Below are positions 1-13,400 of a stretch of DNA of 28,036 bases, in pieces. Position 1 is the stretch's first letter, and each line of letters opens with the position of its first letter. A program made the position numbers and the translations under genes. The DNA comes from Phoronis australis. Its lineage: Eukaryota > Phoronida > Phoronidae. The DNA is taken from NCBI GenBank assembly GCA_002633005.1, contig NMRA01000985.1, positions 1 to 28,036 on the forward strand. Direction: 5' to 3'. The notes beneath the pieces were generated by a model. That model searched no databases. It worked only from the letters and a program-made list of their open reading frames with translations, and was not told where the DNA came from.

Positions 1-814
1 TGGCACAACTCAAAAAATCTCACATGGAACATTCAAATGTCACATGTGAGAATGCAATGTTCTATGTGAGAAATGCCCTTTGTCACATGGAACGTGAGTT
101 TTCAAACGTTAATTACAGCTAATTAAAAGCTCATTTTGCCAAATTAAATTTTGAAATGACATCACAACTAAAAAGGCTATCTATTGCACCCACTTTCAAT
201 TGAATTGAGTGAAAAAAATTTTTGGGACTTTGTGAAAATCTCATATTATTTTGGAATGCGTTATAATATCTTGCTTAGTTTCAATACCAGCAATCATTAT
301 GGTAAAAGACAAGGAATCAATAACTTTAAGGTAGTTGCACACGATAGAGCATCGGTCGTTCATTTTCAGCGCGCGTTAGTCGTTACATCGTGTGCGGGAT
401 CTTAACTAGTGCTGCTGCGACACCGCTGTGACTGGTTTGTCATCATGGTGATCAGAGACATACCAATTAGGGTGAATGTGTTGCCAATTGCTCTTGTCTC
501 GCAGGATCACTCGCTCAATATGGCTATTTTTGGAGTATATTCAATCAGCTGATCACATGAAGCTTTATCTGGTTGGCGAGCTGTGTCCAGGGCAAACTCT
601 GCTGTGCAGTCATGGCTGCGCATAATATGGGCTCTCGAGAATTGCTATGTCATGTACAGCTAGCGTTACATGATCATCTGGGCATGAGGGTTCAAACTCT
701 GCTATTGGCTCCAACTTAATTTGGCTTGAATGTAATTGAGTCTCGAACTGGGAAACAAAATGTTGTGTGAACGATAAGTGTTGATGATGTGCCATCTCTA
801 GTAGCAAGTCATGC

Positions 815-868
815 ATTCATTTAGATCTTGTGGAAGTTAAGATTCATTTAGATCTTGTGGAAGTTAAG
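815..868. repeat. 27-bp tandem duplication
   Basis: Two identical 27-bp units, 815-841 and 842-868, each beginning ATTCATTTAGATC. Identity suggests a recent slippage or duplication. No function is evident. Confidence 0.95.
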
Positions 869-1204
869 ATGGGTACCGTAAGGCATGAATTCCTCTGTCA
901 AAAATCATGAGTGCAAGCATTTCTTGAGTGTGTTTTATTTGTAGACTACCAAATGAATGTTATTGTTTGGTAAACATTATGGTTTAACATTGTTGTACTT
1001 TTAAACTTGAATTAAAAGCTCTTCAGCACTAGGAGTGTAGTCTTTGTTAAACATAGTTTAGATTTATATTTAATAATATCATAGTATGTAATTGTTTTTA
1101 TTTTTTACCGCAATAAGTTAAGTGTTTGGTTATTTTGCTTTTTAAATTAGAATAAGAATTATGTCAGTTGTTGGAAAAAGTTATTTTGAGTAGAGTTGGT
1201 AATT

Positions 1205-1224
1205 ACCACCACCACCACCACCAC
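1205..1224. repeat. (ACC)n microsatellite
   Basis: About six perfect trinucleotide units shortly upstream of the first visible AAMP exon. It reads as a simple repeat, not a coding His or Thr run, because no supported exon covers it. Confidence 0.9.
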
Positions 1225-1299
1225 GGTCATGGTGATGTAAACATTTATGGTAGAGTTTGTGGTTCTATGCAGCATTGAATGTGAATCCTATTGTTTCAG

Positions 1300-1431
1300 A
1301 ACCCCTTGCAGTCGGCATGGACGGTATGGAGTTGAACGCTGAAAACGACGAGGGAGGGGAGATGTTAGAAGATGGTGTTGGACCGACTGCCGAGCGGGAT
1401 GATGCCACTGTAGTGTTTAAAAAGCACACTG
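1300..1431 (+). CDS. AAMP: AAMP first visible exon (acidic N-terminal part)
   Basis: Encodes an acidic stretch ([17 protein letters not shown] and onward) ending [10 protein letters not shown], which aligns with the acidic region before the propeller in human AAMP. The donor at 1432 (GTAATT) leaves phase 1 and joins cleanly to the next exon. The acceptor is less certain. CAG at 1297-1299 after a T-rich run is preferred because it keeps the [10 protein letters not shown] segment, which resembles the vertebrate DLAQEMED segment. CAG at 1309-1311 is the alternative. ATG at 1318 could be a start codon if no upstream exon exists, but that would give an unusually short N-terminus. Confidence 0.8.
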
Positions 1432-4400
1432 GTAATTAGACAGAAATGTGGTTTGTGCCAAATGACACCCGTGTGCCGATACAGTTTATGTCAGCTGTTT
1501 CGTCCCAAATTTATTGCAAAATTGTCAGTTTTCTATTTTTGAGAGGCTGACTACCTGGCTTCTATTAAAAAAAAATTACAAGGAGTTGTTTACTGACCAA
1601 TGTATGTTGCATATACTGTGGTAGTAATAGAGTAAAATTTCTTAAAATTAGTTTTGTTGATGGTTTTTTGAAATTTTTGTCATCCATTTTGTTAATAAGT
1701 AGAAAAATTACCATAGCTTCAGAATTGTTGACAAATTTATCCAAATTCATGAAGCTTTGTTAACGGTATGTTGAAATATGTGAGGGAAGTGGACGGAAAT
1801 TAACGTCAAGTCAATGAAATATTGGGAACAATATTTAGCTTAAAAAATTTTCATGTTTTTGAGCAGGAAATATTTGTCTCTTTGAAACTACTCTACAATG
1901 ACAATGTGTTCCTTTTGCACATAGTGATAATGACAAGAAATTCTCCGTCATTTTGTCAGATTACTCTTGACGCATTCAGTTGATTGAAACCAATTATAAG
2001 GCAGAACTCACAAATTCACAAAACAACATGCATTTAGAATGTCGTGCTTGTATACTAATAGGTTATTACTACCGTAATTGTTCGGGTTAACGCCCATGCT
2101 CAGTTAACCGCCCATCCCCGACTTTAAGTGGATTTTCGATTTAACCGCCCATTGCTCGGTTAAGCGCCCCCCTGCGATTTTTGAAGATTTCCAGTTAAGC
2201 GCCCACCTCTCGGTTAAGCGCCCATCCCCGACTTTTAAAGAATGAAGATTTAGCGCCTAGTGCTAAGGAAACGCGCGATTCCCCGACTTTTAGAAAAAGA
2301 TCGATGATCACAACGAGTGCAACGACGCCGGGACTCCGAGACGGTGGTTTAGCAATCCGAATTACAATACAGGTAACGAGTTATTGTCTTGGGTCATGAA
2401 CTCACTTCAAAATATAATACTTGAACCTTTTTGTCACTTATTTTTTTCCCTTGTTTCCTAAATTTAAGAACGCCGCCGGCGTCAAAACCTCCGCTTTCAG
2501 CGACTTTGTCTGCCGCGCTGAGTTTCCGTCTGCAGTGCACTAGATAAAACATATATTCGAAAAAATCAGGCCAGAGAAATGTGACAATGGTTTTGCCAAC
2601 CCTCCAAATTCTATTAAGGTGGGAAGCTCTCGTATTTTGAACAAATCTCACAACTCACGGAAAGATGTCAAATTCTCAATATTTCGATGAATATAACTGC
2701 CGGGTTATGGAGGATGTGGGGCGACTGAAGGGACAGTACAAGTGCCTTAGTGGGTTACCGATTTCGTTGCTGCCTGTCGATTTCTGAATTCAAACGTTGG
2801 CAATAATGTATGTTTGTGTATGATCTTGAAGTAATAAAAAACGGCTAGTCAAATTTTGTTTTTCGCTTATTGCATCTCAGTCAAACTGGTTAGCAGATTT
2901 AACTAATGTCGCTGGCTGTTCTTTACTATTTCTTGCGTCAGCCCCCACATAAGCGTGACTGTGTGAATTATCGTTTCCACATCCCCTTTTTAGCCATCTA
3001 GAATAATTTTGTTTATACATTGGCCATTTTCAGCCTGAACAAAAATTCTTACCATTCGAGTCTGAAATATCTACGACGTAGACTGCTTGACGATAGTGGG
3101 TAGGAGATTCACGCAGCTAGTTACAGGGATGGGCTTAGGGAGCATCGAGCCGGGAAATATGGGAATAGACTTGACATCGCAGTTTTGGGTACATTGGCAA
3201 CGGAGGAATATCGTAAAGAACTGGGTCTTTCGTAACAACAGCTTAAAAGTACATAGTCACGCCCGTTTTTGTTACTTCGTCGGACTGTCGCTATATGTGA
3301 CTGATTTATAGTGGTGCACGTGCGCACGTTCCCACACTTTGGAGTGCATGTTACCTTGACACCAACATGTGATTGACAGGTGACTCACACGTAGGCCCTA
3401 CGTGCGTGCTGAATACCGCCACTATCTTTGGCCATAAAAAACGAGATGCATATTGAAAGTTATATTACTTGACGGCATTTCCAAGTCGCGATTGTCAGCC
3501 GACTGAGACATTGCGCGATAACAGCGGGACCGAACAGTACCGCAGTGCGATATTACAAGTGATATAAATAGGATAATCTGGACATCTTCCATAAAAAATA
3601 AATGTTTTTCCACCACGAAGTTTGGTAAGGTGATCGTTTAGAATAATGAATTGAAACATTGCTGTTTTCTGACATTTTGTAACATATTTATGAAGTTGCT
3701 TGAAATTTTATTCTTAATCGACGACTGGCTCAACCACCCCCGATCGTTGTCTTACTTCTTTGCATAGCATGTTTGGCACAACGGCAAGAGAGCAATGCCG
3801 AGCTGTCGAGATTAGACAGCTAGCCGCAGAACCATACGCTGAAAATGTCATTGAGTCACGGAGTGTCGACTATAACATCCCAAACACAAAAAAACAGCAG
3901 AGTTAAGCTTTTCAAACTTTTATTCACAACCAATTTTAGAACTGCTGTCTGACTCAGAACTTGACAGCTATACATATAGTACGAGACTGTAACCATCAAT
4001 TTGATGTCTGACCTCTGCAGCACGTGAAACTTGCATGCGCGCACTTAAGCAGGGTCACATCTTGAAACAGTTTTAATGCTAGTGGAGGCTGCGTGGTGAC
4101 TGGTCGTCTGCGCACCGCAGGACGGCTATTACTTAGCAATTTTGTAAAATTAATTGTAAATGACTAATCTGAGGGCAAGAGAACCTTTGTTGGGATCATC
4201 TGCTGTTATGATGTTTTCACAGTCATTTGGCGACGTGACGATAAAGCTCTTTGAAAAGGGCTACGCGTTCCGAGTATGATTACCGTGTCGGGATTTAGAT
4301 CGCCAGGTAAGATTAACCGCCCAGGGCGGCTGTCTGTCGTAATAAGCGCCCATGTTCGGTTAACCGCCCATCCCCTACTTTAGGTGGATTTTCGATTTAA

Positions 4401-7400
4401 CCGCCCACTGCTCGGTTAACCGTCCTCCCCCGATTTTTTGGATTCGCCAGTTTAACCGCCCAGGGCGTTAAGCCGAACGATTACGGTAATAAGAAATTTC
4501 TTTTGTTTAGGCTCAGTGTTTGCAGTTAGCACTGACCCCAAGACCAGCATGTTGGCGGTTTCTGGTGGGGAAGATGACACAGCATTTGTTTGGTCATTGA
4601 CAGATGGCGCTGTGCTGTTTCAGTGCACAGGTAGGTGATGGCATACCCATCAAAGCGACAGGTGATGGCATACCCATCAGAGCGACTAGAAACCCACGTT
4701 CCGTCAAAGAATTAAAATTTTAACCTAGACCTCTTCTGTTATAATACTGATCTCGACGAGAATTGGCATCTGCATTCAGAAAAAAATGGCCAGTTTGTTA
4801 AATTGGGTGAGGCCGTTTCTAATTGATCTATCGCCAGGATTATGACCAACGGCTTAACTGACCAGTCAGAACGCAGCATAATTATTCCTGATGCACCTTC
4901 GTCTGTGATTCGAAGCCGCCATTGTATTTGACAAACAACACCTTGTTGGTAAAGCTTATTTTAGTCTGTAGCTCAAGAAATTGTGCGATAAGAATGGTGA
5001 AACGGTGTTGATATGGCGTGTGTAATTCTGACAGCCGTTATACAGCTCGAGAAGAATATCCCGAAAAGTGATGTCAACTGTGTAAACGATGGATCAAACT
5101 GTGTGGACGGCCGCACGAGCAGCTAAACATTAACTTGGCAATGTTGCTGAACTACTCGAAGGTTAAACACAAATATATTTGTTCCACATTTCAGTTTGGT
5201 GGCTATCAGATTTTGACTCCAGAGTTTCACTCGTCTGGGCACCTTTGTCTCGGCATCTGCTGGACATCCCGGCACTAGTCTTGTCCCCGGAAATTGTTGT
5301 TTTTAAGGACATTTTTATTATTTTTCATTTATTTCGACCTGTAATGGACATTGTTTGGTTTTGTAGCAGAAGTACATTTTTGTTATTCATATATCCGTAG
5401 GCTGGCATTCAACTGAACTTCTCATCAAAATTGACAGATTCGATCAGCACAGGGAGGGGCACTAGATTACTGAACTCAAAGTCTTGTTCTAGCTGTTGTC
5501 ATGAAAAAATTAACGGTTGAATTACTTTTTGTTGAGAACCTCAAGTATACACTTCACCAGTAGAGTTAGGGAGAGCTCATTTTGTAGTTGTTCAAACTTG
5601 ATACCTCGATATATGAAGCTATAAAGAACAATTTTAGTTATTTTTGTAAATGGCCATTTTTGCCACTACACCAGCCTTGTCATCTTTTGCAACCATACCG
5701 CAACTTAGTGATCATGCTACATTTAAAATTAAATGAAAGTTACCATTATGCAATGAAACTACAAAAAATGTGTAGTTCTTCAGAAAGTTGGCCTAACTTA
5801 AATGTCTTTATGTTGCATTGAATTACGGCCAATTCCATGCATTAATTTAACTTAGACACAGCCCTAGACTTAGTGGAGCTAACTGCTTTCCTGGGACCAG
5901 ACGAGAATGTGCCTGAGCTATGAACCTGATTTTTTTAATCAAAATATATCGCTCGATGATTAGAAAAGTATAAACAGTGCTATCAGTTGTGACCTACTTT
6001 TCATTTGGCGGAATTTAGCAGACGGCAAAATAAAAATATTGCCGAATCTTCGCTGATTTTGTTCGAAATCTATGTCATCGTACAGATAATTCAACTTTAA
6101 GGTACCTACCCAGCTTTATATTAACATATCCCATCAACGGCCTTGTCAGTTTTCAAGTGAAGGTGAACCCCATGTGAGGTTCTTCGGCTTTTCGCTGGTT
6201 CCGAAATACTTTTCCTCGAACAATTATTATCGTGGCCTTTACAAATGATGAACGTACCATTCTCAGCTGAAAAGCATCGCCTGTTGTCTTTGTCAAAGCA
6301 TTATCGGAAAGTGCAAAATACACTCATCAATTCCACCAGGAACGTTATTTAGCGACAGTGTATTTGCCTTTGACATCTTGTTTGTTTGTCGGGTGTCACA
6401 TGCTTTTTCACAAGAGGGCGGAGCTTGCGATAGGTCAATTATGGATTATTGTAATGTTTGTATAATTTCCAGGTCACAAGGACTCTGTGACATGTGCTTC
6501 ATTCAGCCATGATTCTCTGTATGTCACTACAGCAGATATGAGTGGCCTCATCAAAGTCTGGAAAGTAGATGCTAAAGAAGAGATCTGGTCGTTTGAGTGC
6601 TCAGATCTTGAGGTAATGCATATCATTATGATACACTGTTAGTAGGTAGGTCTGCAATACACGTACACATACAGGGGAGGTAATGCATGTCATTATGTTA
6701 CACTGTTAGTAGGTAGGTCTGCAATACACGTACACATACAGGGGAGGTAATGCATGTCATTATGATACACTGTTAGTAGGTAGATCTGCAATACACGTAC
6801 ACATACAGGGGAGGTAATGCATGTCATTATGTTACACTGTTAGTAGGTAGGTCTGCAATACATGTACACAATCACATACAGGGGTGTAGGTTGTCTTTTG
6901 GTTGGTGCTCACCAACTTCTTGGTAAAATGTCCAAACAACGACTGTGTTCACCTTGTGTTTTATAGGCTGTACAGGTGGTTTGCACATTTAGGTGACCAA
7001 GAGCTTTTGACAGAAAGAAATGCCATGTTACAAATTCTTAAACTGGCCATAAACACACCTTCCATCAAACGACTAACTTTTGATTTAGACCAGTGACTGT
7101 TATAGAACTCGTTTCAACTTGTTCCTTACTCAAATCAGACTTAGGAAGAATTGAAAGACTTACTGCTTGACACCACGCTCGGATATCATTTCGTATGCCA
7201 TGCATGGTTTGCAACAGCTGAACAACGTTATTTCCTTCTTATGTTTAGAAATAGTGGTGTGTGCTCTAAATCAATATTAGTTTCATAGAGGGAAGGTGGA
7301 TTTATAGACGCTTTAAATCTTACCAGATTTTTTTACCAACATGTCTTGAGTGTATTTGCGAGTTTAGAGCTGTACCCCTGCTGTGACCGATTGCAAAAAT

Positions 7401-10400
7401 GTGTGACACTGGATAGCTGATGATGACATTACATTGTGGCTCAACACTCAGACTCTCTCTGAAATGGTCATTATTAATAGAGATTGACATTAGAAAAGTT
7501 TCACAATGACATGTTTAAAGTGATCAATTAATGAAGACAGTTTAATGAAATGAAAATATAACCAAAAATGATGCATTTCAGGTTGATCTTTTTACAAAAT
7601 TCAGAATCTTCCTAAATTTTGTATTTGTTTACTTTGAATGTAAAATGGCAAAAACATACCTGAATAGGTATATCAGCCAGTTGCCACTCAAGGAAGTAAC
7701 AAGTGCTGTCATATTTGTGCCACAGTATGTTTACTAACTGCAAGCTGCAGGCTTCCCAGCTCTGGTGATTGAAACTATTAACTGTCTGCCAACTCCAACC
7801 TGTGTTACGTCTGTATAACACCTGGATACTTTCAGTGGTTGGAGTGGCACCGCAGCGCCCACGTCTTACTGGCCGGAACACAGGACGGCCAAGTGTGGAT
7901 GTGGAAGGTGCCCAGTGGAGACTGCAAGACCTTCCAGGGACACGGTGCTACCTGTAGCACTGGTGGATTCATGCCTGATGGTGAGTTGACCTGGAGTTAA
8001 AGGTTGCAAAGGATTGTCCTAGGGTCAAAGGTTTCGTTTTGGGGTCATTCAAAAGTGCTCGATTGGAAGGTCTATGGCTTTATATCTGCGACAGTTGTGT
8101 GAAGTATTACTGGATCTGTGTCTGAAATGATTGTGGTGGCAGTCTTTATTTAAGGTCAATTTTCGGGTACAATTTGTAACTGTGGGGGTTAACAACAGCC
8201 TGACAGTAAATCTGATGACTGCAATAAGATTGTATTATTTTCATTTCCACAATTTTCTTACATTTTGATTAATTTATTTTCTAATCTTGTTTGTTGCACT
8301 GACAGGCAAAAGAGCGTGCAGTGGCTATGATGATGGTGTAGTCAAACTATGGGATTTGAAGACTAACAAACTGATCCACACAATTTCAGGTATGCGTTTT
8401 TGGCTGAAGAGCTTTGATTTAATTTTGCACTTTATAGTAGCATATCAATATATTTATCTCTGCGCACATGGATTTCCTTTCATCTGCATGTGTTAGGGTG
8501 ACATCATATTGAAAGGTAACTACAGGGTGTTTAACTCATGTTTCTCACTTAAGATTGAGAAGTTCAAAGGTCAGCCAAGTAAACTGTTATTTTTCTGATA
8601 CACATGAAGGCATAGAACTCTCTCATTGGTTGATTTGCTTGTTGTCATAAACCAGTTGGCCATATTGTAAATTATTCACTTTTGCTCCCATGGCAGGCAG
8701 AACTCGTATTGGAAACTATTGGCAGATTGATTCCTATTTACAGAGAAAACATTGTGCATTCTTTGCAGGTAAAGATGCCCATGAAGGCTCAGTGACCTCT
8801 ATAGGTTATCACTGTGATCACACGCTAATTGCCACTGGGTCAACAGATGTCACCACAAGACTGATCAACTCAAACACTGGGAAAGTGAGTAGGGATGAAA
8901 TATATTCCCTAGAGGATATTCCGAAGACACATTGACTGCAATTGGTTGACTTTACCGGTTCTGCCGGTCAACCGACTAAGACATCAGATTAGTCTGTAAG
9001 TGGGAAACTGTCATCAAGGACCAATCAGATGTCTTTGTCAGTTGGCTGCGTGTGACCAGCGAAGTCAAGTGTAGCCACTGCTGCAAAGGATGGACTCTTG
9101 CAATGGAGTTTTGTGGTCAATATTTAAGCATTTCATAGCTATGGCTCGGATTAAATCTCAAATTAATCAAATCTCTAAAATAAATTTGTTGTTAGTATCA
9201 CCCAAAACAACTTTCAGCTATCAAAAATATCCACGACTGATACATTTCATACCATATGTATTTTCATCTTTGCCTCGTTGTGTTAGTATGGTAAAGTTTC
9301 TTTTAATTGGACAAAAATAATAGCCAAATTTCCATTTTCAAAAGCTCAAACACTTCATTGTTTGAAAAGTTTGCTAAAATGAAATTTCATTGTTGCACCA
9401 TGTTGCATTGTATTGAAGAAACTTTAACATTCTATTATAAACTTTCTTTGAATTGATTCCTATTAAAATTCCGAGTGTTTAATATGTAATAGCCTTGTTT
9501 AGAATTACACATTGCTATGTTTTTCTGTACTATAAATTAAGATACCGTAAACTCGCGGGTTAACGCCCATGCCTGTGTAATCGCCCACCCCCGACTTTTG
9601 GTCAATTTTTGGTTTAAGCGCCCTCTACTTGGGTAATCGCCCATCCCCTACTTCGTGCAAATTTCCCCTAAGCGCCCACCTCTTGCGTAATCGCCCATCC
9701 CCAACTTACCACTTACAGAACTTGAGCTTGAACTTCATGCTTTTGTTCACAGCTTTGCCTCGGACTTGCACTTACTCCGTAGATTTTTATAGAAATGACG
9801 CTAATCTACTCCAAGATTATTCATCGTTAAGAGATTAAATGTGGATGCCCCCTTGTGATGAAATGGTGTAATTTTTTGCGACAAGCGCATAAATTGATAT
9901 TCATACTTTTATGTAGGTATCACTATTATGAAATAGAAATCAAAACAGTTACGCTCTATTACGGCATACGGGACTTAATGCAGTCATGGGAACTTTTACA
10001 GTGGGGCTTCGGAAAGTACCCGATAGAAGCCTACTTATGACGTCCTGGTCGTCACCTACGTAGGTTTTTCTGCGTGACGAGTTTTCGAATTACCTCGGCT
10101 GAATTTATTTTTTGTATCAGGCGCCATTTTGTATCAGGCACGGTTTCCGATGCTTATTCGAGCTTAGTAGACCATGTTTTTAGTGTTTGGCGAGAACAGG
10201 AGTAAAACTTCGAGACATCGCCATGTATTTTAAGACGGAGCACGTGATTTTGCTAGTTTTCTCCTAGGTTGACCGAGATTTGAATTGACCAATTAATCAA
10301 ACCCCCATCTCGTTGTAATTGCAACCATACAGCACGTGAGATTTTTCTTCTAGGTCAACCCAGATTTGAATTGAGCGATTATTCGCAACCCCACTCCATC

Positions 10401-13400
10401 GTATAACTTTCAAACGGTTTGTGTCGGCCGGGAACGAATTGTCCATGTTTTTAAATCAGTGCCAGATAAACTAAACAGTGAATTGAAAGTTTATTGTGTT
10501 TAATACGCAGACGACATTAACAACGATAAGATGGCACTATAAGAGTTCTAACCAAACACTGTCATACAAACAACACTAACAATACAATGGTGTAGGTAAT
10601 GAAATTTAGTCCCGTTCATTGATCTGAAATAGTACTTACTGATACAGTAAGTGGACTGCCATTTGAGCTTCATAAAGCTCTGTGGTATGACATTTTGCAG
10701 CGTGCTAAATTATTTGAAAACATCTGAGTTTATAACAACGCTCTCTTTAAATCGCCCTTTCAAGGTCGAAATCCTGTTTCTGTTTGAGCCGGAGGAACTT
10801 TGTGATTGTCGGGCTCCACTAATAAACCGAACTCACAAGCTCCGTGCTCGAATGAACACCTGCCGCACTTGCCCAGTTCGGTTGAAACTTGGACATAAGC
10901 GCCCACCTCTTGGGTAATCACCCACCCCTGACTTTTGGGCAATTGTTCATTTTAAGCGCCCACTGCTTGGGTAATCGCCCACCCCCCTGCCAAAGGTTTT
11001 CCCAATTTTCCCAGGGCGTTAACCCGCGAGGTTACGGTACCATTCAGAATTGTACTTTCTTGCCAATGATTGTAATACTGCTCATAGAAATCTGTAAATT
11101 ATTCTGCCAGACGAGTTGCTTAGACATTAGTTGTAATACCAAACTGCACTTGGCTTGCTATTGGTTTATATTGTCACATGGTGTTTTTGATGTTACTGGC
11201 TTCATTTTAGGTACTTGCTACACTGAACTGCAGGGGTTCTACTGTTGATGAAACTCAAGAAGAGGACTCCGTGGAGGCAGTGACCTTTCACCCCAGGTAG
11301 GCGGAGTCAAACATGAACATATGACAATACTCTGGTCTATGTTGTTTAACTTTTCTTAAGAGTTATCTGCGTATCATGTCGTGAACACATCCACTAAAAC
11401 AAGAAACTGTAAGAACACCGCATTTATCCACCTTCACTCTTATCAGGCTTCTATTGTGACTCAGCATGCGTGAATAATTGGCTGATAAGCCACCTCTGGA
11501 ACTACTTTGGGCTGAATGGATGACCAGGCCATAAAATGATAATTAGCCAAGACCAGTTACTATAAGGCAACAAAGAACAAGTAATAATGTCTTGCATCAC
11601 CTAGCCTTGGTGGAAAGCTGTATACTGTATTGGCTCAAACAAACGCTTAGAAAAATTCATTTCACGGGGAGGGGACGCTTATTGTAGTGAGCCTACGGCA
11701 GTTGAAACCCGGTTTCCCAAACGGGTAAAATCGGAAGCTAGGATTCATCAAATTTACGCTCTGTGACGTATTTGTAGCCTATGACAGCCTTTCTACAAAA
11801 TTGTNAAAGGATTTAGATTTATTGTGCATTTGTAATTAATATTGGGTCACCTTACCATGCCTTTAGGAAAATGTAGCAAATTAAGAACTGTCCATAGATG
11901 GCAGAACAACAGTATCAACATGGCCAAATTTATTTGATATAAATGTTCACGGTAATATCTCGAAAATACTGTTCCAGATTTATAAAATATTTCATTTTCA
12001 TGAACTTTAACCCTTATCCTGCCCTAGGCGAGGTCAGCGGACATGCCAGTTATCCTATCACAATGCATTAGGTGTACTCAGTCAACTATGATAGTAGCAG
12101 CTGGGGAACATTAGTGTGTGCACTCACCCCAGGACACTTGTGATTTTCATTCAGAAATTGTGAGAGCCCTGGATGTTGTTTAGATATGTGAGCTCCCACA
12201 TTTCATAGTTCACAGCGTCCTCTACATTTCTCTGATTTAAACCATATGGCTGTGATTACTAGTTTGGGAGATATTGGCAGGTTTATGTAAGTGTAGACAC
12301 ATAGTTTCATTACATGGCTGGAGCCAGATATGAAAGGATGACAGTGGATCAGTTTATTTTCACTAAGGTCATCATGATGAAGATTTACATTCAGTGAAAA
12401 TCTCCACTAAATTCTGGACAACTTTTATGTTGTCCTCGTTTATGTGAGATTAAAATTTCCCCTTCAAATTTCCAATTTAAAATTGTTAGGTCATGAGTCT
12501 GGGTGACCTTCATAATAGCCTAGTGTACAGCAGTAGTGGTGACCTGCTTAGCTCAACACACAGACTGAGTGTAAGTAATACAGGGCAGGCTCAGCAGGAT
12601 AAGGGTTAAATAGTATCTGAAGGTTTCGTATGACTCCTATCCACGGTTTCTGAGATGTGTTGTGAGATACGCCAAATTTGAATAATTTACTATGGTCCTA
12701 AATAACCTTGAAGTTACGCTAGTGTGTGTTTGGAAACATAACTTCAAACTAAGTTAGAAGAAGTGTATTATACCCAAATGGTTTCTTTGAGCTCCATCCT
12801 GGGCACAGTGTCATTTGGAAAATTAGAAGATTGTTTTAAGTTGAATTATTTGTTCTGAAAGATGCAAAATGAAAACAAGACTAGAACGTGCCATCCATCA
12901 AAAAGTCATTGATTTAGTTTGTTCTCAACTCGTTTCTTATTGAAATCAGAGGAAATTTTTGTGCTTGGAAAGAACTGGCAAATTCATTATCGGGCTCACC
13001 AGGTGGGGTGGTCACGGCTCGTCACTTCCTGGGCCGAGTATGGTCTTGAGTAATAACAAGCTGTCGGCTCTTTCCTAGCCTAGAAATGACTTCTCACCTT
13101 AGGAAGAGACAAGTTGAGAACAGTTTTATAGGGGAAGCTTTACAAATCGAAAGATAGTTACTCTGATGGTAGAATGCTTTGTGGCATCTTTCTTAGCTGC
13201 AACCTGCCCTCTTTTGCAATTAATTGTCACTGCGTTACTACATTGCTGTGTGCACATATAGTGCAAGCCAAAAGTAGATGAATTCTCCATATTCATCATC
13301 AGAGCAGTCTTCTCTCGTTATCCAAGAATGAAGGGGAATTAACTGGAAAGTTTGTAAGATGAGAAGCTGTTATGAAATTAGAATTTTGCCACTCTAACAG

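Larger units (their letters stand above)
1..1299. other. Upstream flank of AAMP, no exon recognised
   Basis: No protein family is recognisable on either strand. The missing first AAMP exon was looked for as an acidic reading frame with a donor and was not found. The stretch holds a 27-bp tandem duplication at 815-868 and a short CAC/ACC microsatellite at 1205-1224. It may be intron, 5' UTR or intergenic. Confidence 0.5.

Noticed and set aside
2072-2240. Regularly spaced GCGCCCA motifs considered as a CRISPR-like array
   Set aside because: Spacing and unit sequence are irregular, the setting is an animal intron, and the motifs belong to the ends of a TIR element.
9090-9320. Open frame sharing an N-terminal peptide with a frame at 21403-21711 on the other strand
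   Set aside because: The similarity comes from the shared SINE-like tail. Differences between copies mostly change the amino acid, and the frames diverge where the repeat ends, so there is no sign of coding constraint.
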